Below are positions 31,377-34,461 of a stretch of DNA of 34,461 nucleotides, piece by piece; positions within the stretch are counted from its first letter, which is position 1, and every line of letters starts with the position of its first letter. The DNA lies in the NCBI GenBank assembly GCA_025964685.1, contig JAOPYG010000486.1, positions 1-34,461 on the forward strand, written 5' to 3'. Source of the stretch: Actinoallomurus sp. (GTDB taxonomy: Bacteria > Actinomycetota > Actinomycetes > Streptosporangiales > Streptosporangiaceae). The notes below the pieces were generated by a model. The model saw only the letters and a list, made by a program, of their open reading frames with translations, searched no databases and had not been told where the DNA came from. A program made the translations under genes and the position numbers.

Positions 31377-32510
31377 TCACGAGAAACGGCGGGCGTACGC
31401 GCGGGACAGCGACAGGACGGCGTTGACGTACGCCTGGGAGTGGTTGTAGTGCCAGATGGCATTCGACAGTGAACCGCCACCGCGCCCCGCGCCGCTCGCG
31501 CACAGGTATTTGGCGGCCGTGGGCACGGCGTCGAAGGGATCCATGATGTCGGCCTTGCCGTCGCCGTCGCCGTCCACGCCGTAGGACCGCCACGTGGCGG
31601 GCATGAACTGCATCGGCCCCAGCGCGCCTGCGCTCGAGGGCCCGACGTTGCGGCCGTGGCCGCTCTCGATCTGCCCGATGGCCGCGAGCACGGTCCACGA
31701 CAGGCCCGGGCAGGTGCCCGCCGCCTGCTGGTACAGCTCGAGGTAGCTGTTCGCCCGCCCGCGTGGCGCCCCCTTGCGCGCCTGCGGCTGGTACTGCTGT
31801 TCGTGCAGATTGATGATCTGGCTCTGCGCGCCGACCGCCCGGCGCAGGCCCGACTGCAGGGTGTTGAGATCGGCGCCCGGCGCGTTGACGAGCAGTCCGA
31901 TGTCGGGGACCAGGCCGATCTTGCGTCCGGTGGCACGGGCGACGAGGACGTTGATGCCGGGCAGGCCCAGCGACCCCGCCCCGCCCATGGTCGCCATCAG
32001 CTGCGCCCGGCCCTGGATGGGGTACTGCACGCCGGAGCGAAGGCCGAGTTGCCGCTGAACGTCGTCGGAGACGACGAACTGGTCACGGCCGAGCGCGGAC
32101 CACAGGGCGTCGTCGGTGGCGGTGCCCGGCGGAGTCCACGACCGGAACCGCACCGGGTCGACCGCGAACATGTTGGCCTTGCCGCCCTGCAGCCGCACCG
32201 CGCCCGCGTCCACGGTGATCAGGTCGCGGACGTGGGAGAGGCGCGAGACCTGGCCGAGCTGCTTCTTGCTCACCGGCCGCCCGGAGATGACGAGGAAGTC
32301 AGGGGGCACCACCCTCTTGAGCGCCGACGGTTGCTCGGAGGCGGGCACCACGGTGGCGGGAGGAGAGGTGGCCGGGCGCGCCGGCGCAGGGGGCCGCGTT
32401 CGGGGCTCCGCGGTCATGACGTACGCCGCGCCACTCGCGGCGGTGCCGGTGGCCACCACCGCGATGGCCACGGCCGCGGCCGGAACCCCTCTTCGTACGA
32501 AGCGTCTCAT
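31377..32510 (-). CDS. Exported lytic transglycosylase with an unusual middle domain
   Basis: 377 residues from ATG 32510 (GGGACGGG upstream; GTG 32513 and TTG 32522 are alternatives). An N-terminal hydrophobic helix (about 11-31) is a signal or anchor. A Pro-rich linker reaches residue 70. The C-terminal 120 residues are an SLT/MltB-type transglycosylase: IGQIESGHGRN with catalytic Glu282, SSAGALGPMQFMPATW, VDGDGDGKADIMDPFDAVPTAAKYLC and AIWHYNHSQAYVN. It cleaves peptidoglycan between MurNAc and GlcNAc. The middle (about 70-235) has VSRLSHVRDLITVD, FAVDPVRFRSWTP and LGLRSGVQYPI, reminiscent of the extracytoplasmic core of MacB/FtsX-type permeases, an unexpected pairing. The gene is divergent from the oxidase. 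Confidence 0.88.
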   Translation of the reverse strand: MRRFVRRGVPAAAVAIAVVATGTAASGAAYVMTAEPRTRPPAPARPATSPPATVVPASEQPSALKRVVPPDFLVISGRPVSKKQLGQVSRLSHVRDLITVDAGAVRLQGGKANMFAVDPVRFRSWTPPGTATDDALWSALGRDQFVVSDDVQRQLGLRSGVQYPIQGRAQLMATMGGAGSLGLPGINVLVARATGRKIGLVPDIGLLVNAPGADLNTLQSGLRRAVGAQSQIINLHEQQYQPQARKGAPRGRANSYLELYQQAAGTCPGLSWTVLAAIGQIESGHGRNVGPSSAGALGPMQFMPATWRSYGVDGDGDGKADIMDPFDAVPTAAKYLCASGAGRGGGSLSNAIWHYNHSQAYVNAVLSLSRAYARRFS

Positions 32511-32524
32511 CACCCGTCCCAACG

Positions 32525-32552
32525 AATCTACCCGGACGTTGGTTACCCATAA
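32525..32552 (-). promoter_or_regulatory. Probable promoter of the transglycosylase-hemH-phosphatase genes
   Basis: On the minus strand TTATGG (32547-32552), 16 bases, then TAGATT (32525-32530), a TANNNT-type -10. The leader would be very short, about 8-10 bases before the ATG. Confidence 0.45.
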
Positions 32553-32588
32553 TGGGGCCGATCCCGGCCAAACGCCGCCGCCAGAGTT

Positions 32589-32602
32589 CCGCCGATCGGC
32601 GG
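32589..32602. promoter_or_regulatory. 14-bp perfect palindrome between divergent genes
   Basis: CCGCCGATCGGCGG is self-complementary and lies between the transglycosylase and oxidase promoters, so it could be a shared operator. A chance GC palindrome cannot be excluded. Confidence 0.4.
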
Positions 32603-32637
32603 CAGACAGCCCTTGCCCTGGGACGATCGAACGTGAG

Positions 32638-32643
32638 TAGATT
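32638..32643 (+). promoter_or_regulatory. -10 element implying a leaderless oxidase transcript
   Basis: TAGATT, a TANNNT -10, ends 7 bases before the ATG at 32651, so transcription would start at or within a base of the start codon. TTGCCC (32613-32618) is a possible -35 with a long, 19-base spacer. Confidence 0.45.
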
Positions 32644-32650
32644 TCGTGTT

Positions 32651-33958
32651 ATGTCCCCCTCCAGCCCGGTGTGGCGCAATTGGGCCGGCAACCAGCAGTC
32701 CACTCCCCGCCGCGTCCTGACGCCGCGCTCCGCCGACGAGGTCTCCGCCGCGGTGACGGTGGCCGCCGAGGACGACCTGACCGTACGGATGGCGGGCACC
32801 GGCCACTCCTTCACCGGCGCCGCGCTCACCGAGGGCGTACTGCTGCGCCCGGAGGGCCTCACCGCGCTGCGGGCGGTGGACGCGCCCCGCGGCCTGGTGA
32901 CCGCCGAGGCGGGCATGACGCTCAAGGCGTTCAACGAGCACCTGGCCGCTCACGGGCTCGCGCTCGCCAACATGGGCGACATCCAGGAACAGACCCTGGC
33001 GGGGGCCACCCAGACCGCGACGCACGGCACCGGACGTGAGGCCGCCGGGCTGGTCTCCCAGATCGCCGGACTGGAGATGGTGCTGGCCGACGGCACGACG
33101 GTGACGTGTTCGCGCGATCGGCGGCCGGAGCTGTTCGACGCCGCGCGGGCCGGCCTCGGAGCGCTCGGCGTCGTCACCGCGATCACCTGGCACACGGTCC
33201 CGGCGTTCGTCCTGCGGGCGCGCGAGGAACCGATGAGATGGGACGAGGTGCTCGAACGGCTCGACGAGCTGGCGGCCGCCAACGAGCACTTCGAGTTCTA
33301 CTGGTTCCCCCACACCGACGGATGCCTGACCAAGCGCAACAACCGGGTGCCCGGCCCGGCCGAGCCGCTGTCGGCGTTCCGGCACTGGCTGGACGACGAA
33401 TTCCTGTCCAACTCCGTCTTCGGGATCACCAACCGGATCGGCTCGCGTCTCCCCCGTGCCGTCAAAACGATCAACGGGATCTCCGCGCGCGCCCTCGGCG
33501 CCCGCACCTACAGCGAGCGGTCCGACCGGGTCTTCACCAGCCCGCGGCGGGTCCGCTTCAAGGAGCAGGAGTACGCGATCCCGCGCGAGGAGCTGGCCGG
33601 CGCGCTGCGGGAGGTACGGTCGGTCATCGACCGGAGCGACCGGCGGATCGGCTTCCCCATCGAGGTGCGCCTCCTGCCGCCGGAGAACCCCTGGCTGTCG
33701 ATGGCCTACGGACGGGACAGCGCCTTCATCGCGATCCACGTCTTCCACTCGGCCGCGCACGAGGAGTACTTCCGTGCGATCGAGGAGGTGCTGACGGCCC
33801 TCGGGGGCCGTCCCCACTGGGGCAAGCTGCACACCCGAGATGCCGCCTACCTTGAGGGCGTCTACCCGCGTTTCGGCGATTTTCTGGCGCTGCGTGACCG
33901 AATCGACCCCGATCGGCGCTTTGCTAACGCATATACGACTCGTATCTTCGGGAAGTGA
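32651..33958 (+). CDS. FAD-linked oxidase of the aldonolactone (D-arabinono/L-gulono-1,4-lactone) oxidase family
   Basis: 435 residues. The FAD-binding domain (about 1-180) has WRNWAGNQ at the start, a GHSF loop (His52, the position that covalently binds FAD in some members), QTATHGTG and GLGALGVVT. The C-terminal ALO domain ends with the signature HWGK (389-392) and DPDRRFANAYT. Members oxidise aldono-1,4-lactones to ascorbate-like products, and some oxidise alditols. Actinobacterial forms are often dehydrogenases. The substrate is not determinable. The start ATG 32651 lacks a ribosome site but is 7 bases after a -10, fitting leaderless translation; GTG 32633 is an in-frame alternative. Confidence 0.9.
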   Translation: MSPSSPVWRNWAGNQQSTPRRVLTPRSADEVSAAVTVAAEDDLTVRMAGTGHSFTGAALTEGVLLRPEGLTALRAVDAPRGLVTAEAGMTLKAFNEHLAAHGLALANMGDIQEQTLAGATQTATHGTGREAAGLVSQIAGLEMVLADGTTVTCSRDRRPELFDAARAGLGALGVVTAITWHTVPAFVLRAREEPMRWDEVLERLDELAAANEHFEFYWFPHTDGCLTKRNNRVPGPAEPLSAFRHWLDDEFLSNSVFGITNRIGSRLPRAVKTINGISARALGARTYSERSDRVFTSPRRVRFKEQEYAIPREELAGALREVRSVIDRSDRRIGFPIEVRLLPPENPWLSMAYGRDSAFIAIHVFHSAAHEEYFRAIEEVLTALGGRPHWGKLHTRDAAYLEGVYPRFGDFLALRDRIDPDRRFANAYTTRIFGK

Positions 33959-33973
33959 GCGTCAGGGGCGCTC
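33957..33973 (+). terminator. Short hairpin at the end of the oxidase gene
   Basis: GAGCGTC pairs with GGCGCTC (one G-U) around an AGG loop, overlapping the stop codon. The stretch 33974-34231 holds no gene. A TTGACA (34081-34086) in it lacks a good -10 at the right distance. Confidence 0.45.
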
Positions 33974-34231
33974 CCGCCGAGGCATCGAAGGACATCGCCA
34001 GGAAAAGGATGCACAAGAATCGTTAAGCCCTCCACCCCGCACCCCGGTGAACAGGCAAGCTGGGACGACGCTGCGGGAACTTGACAGGATCACGTCACGA
34101 GGACGGGCGATGTTCGGACATGCCGGGTACGGTGCTGGCGGGCAGGTGCGTCCTGACGAGACACTCATGGGACCGGGGGAAGGGCACGCATGCGCCCCGA
34201 GCCACGATGGACTGGGCACGAAAGGACACGC

Positions 34232-34461
34232 ATGCAGGAGCTGCGCCTCGTCGCGGTCAGCGAGGACGGTTCGTACCTCGTCCTGGCCACCGCGGGCCGA
34301 GGCACCCGGTTCACGCTGCCCGTCGACGATCGGCTTCGCGCCGCGGTCCGTGGGCACTTCTCCCGCCTCGGCCAGTACGAGATCGAAGTGGAGAGTCCCT
34401 TGCGTCCCAAGGAGATCCAGGCTCGCATCCGCGCTGGAGAGACCGCGGAGGAGATCGCCGA
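34232..34461 (+). CDS. sepH: SepH, septation protein (N-terminal part, runs off the window)
   Basis: The first 76 residues are visible, starting MQELRLVAVS at an ATG with GAAAGGA about 6 bases upstream. They cover the conserved SepH/DUF3071 N-terminal domain: LPVDDRLRAAVRG, LGQYEIEVESPLRPKEIQARIRAG and ETAEEIA, the last part leading into its helix-turn-helix-like region. SepH binds FtsZ and promotes assembly and bundling of its filaments during cell division and sporulation in actinobacteria. The remainder lies outside the window. Confidence 0.92.
   Translation, partial: MQELRLVAVSEDGSYLVLATAGRGTRFTLPVDDRLRAAVRGHFSRLGQYEIEVESPLRPKEIQARIRAGETAEEIA

Noticed and set aside
1..34461. tRNA genes, CRISPR arrays, transposases and prophage genes
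   Set aside because: No T-loop-like GGTTCGAATC stretches in the intergenic regions, no regularly spaced repeats, and no transposase, integrase or phage structural protein in any frame.

Overview
The window is high-GC, densely coded DNA from an actinomycete. The markers are the N-terminus of SepH, a DUF3710 gene beside dut, a DUF4193 protein, a DUF4235 protein, Pro-rich Pkn-type receptor kinases, a Cys-rich ferrochelatase tail and frequent GTG/TTG starts. A Streptosporangiales-like lineage is my guess from gene content, not a measurement. I see no tRNA, rRNA, CRISPR array, insertion sequence or phage gene.

Layout. 1-2633 (minus) is the promoter-proximal half of a kdp potassium-uptake operon: a membrane protein, a 27-residue membrane peptide, kdpF, kdpA and the start of kdpB. 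It is preceded by OmpR-type direct repeats that are good candidates for KdpE sites. 3266-7441 encodes a very large secreted S53 (sedolisin-like) protease fused to Kelch and carboxypeptidase-regulatory-like modules. 7493-9513 is a divergent LysR/YeiH-type exporter pair with a T-N11-A operator on the regulator's start codon. 9554-12208 (minus) holds an AI-2E-type permease, dut and a DUF3710 gene.

12441-15561 (plus) is the most unusual part. It is a tightly overlapping cassette of an unknown cytoplasmic protein, a MauE-like membrane protein, a MauD-like thioredoxin, a Tat-exported 10-Cys/Trp-rich protein, a 58-residue membrane peptide and a 185-residue membrane protein. The order mimics mauB-E-D-A of methylamine dehydrogenase, but no heavy chain and no MauG are present. 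I read it as a dedicated disulfide-maturation and export system for one small Cys/Trp-rich exoprotein.

15575-21489 carries a CorA-like protein with a GIN instead of GMN motif, valS, a DUF4235 protein, an EcsC-like protein and a DUF4193 zinc-ribbon protein. 21821-26095 encodes two tandem transmembrane Ser/Thr kinases; the second carries a complete family-5 solute-binding domain as its extracellular sensor. 26214-27215 is a secreted GH18 chitinase with a readable promoter flanked by two inverted repeats. 27289-29069 is an OmpR/HK two-component pair, followed by a 56-residue protein. 29500-32510 (minus) encodes a lytic transglycosylase with an unusual middle domain, ferrochelatase and an inositol-monophosphatase-family enzyme. 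32651-33958 is an aldonolactone oxidase-like flavoprotein, probably leaderless. sepH starts at 34232 and runs off the end.

Most convergent gene pairs are separated by strong GC-rich hairpins without long U-tracts.
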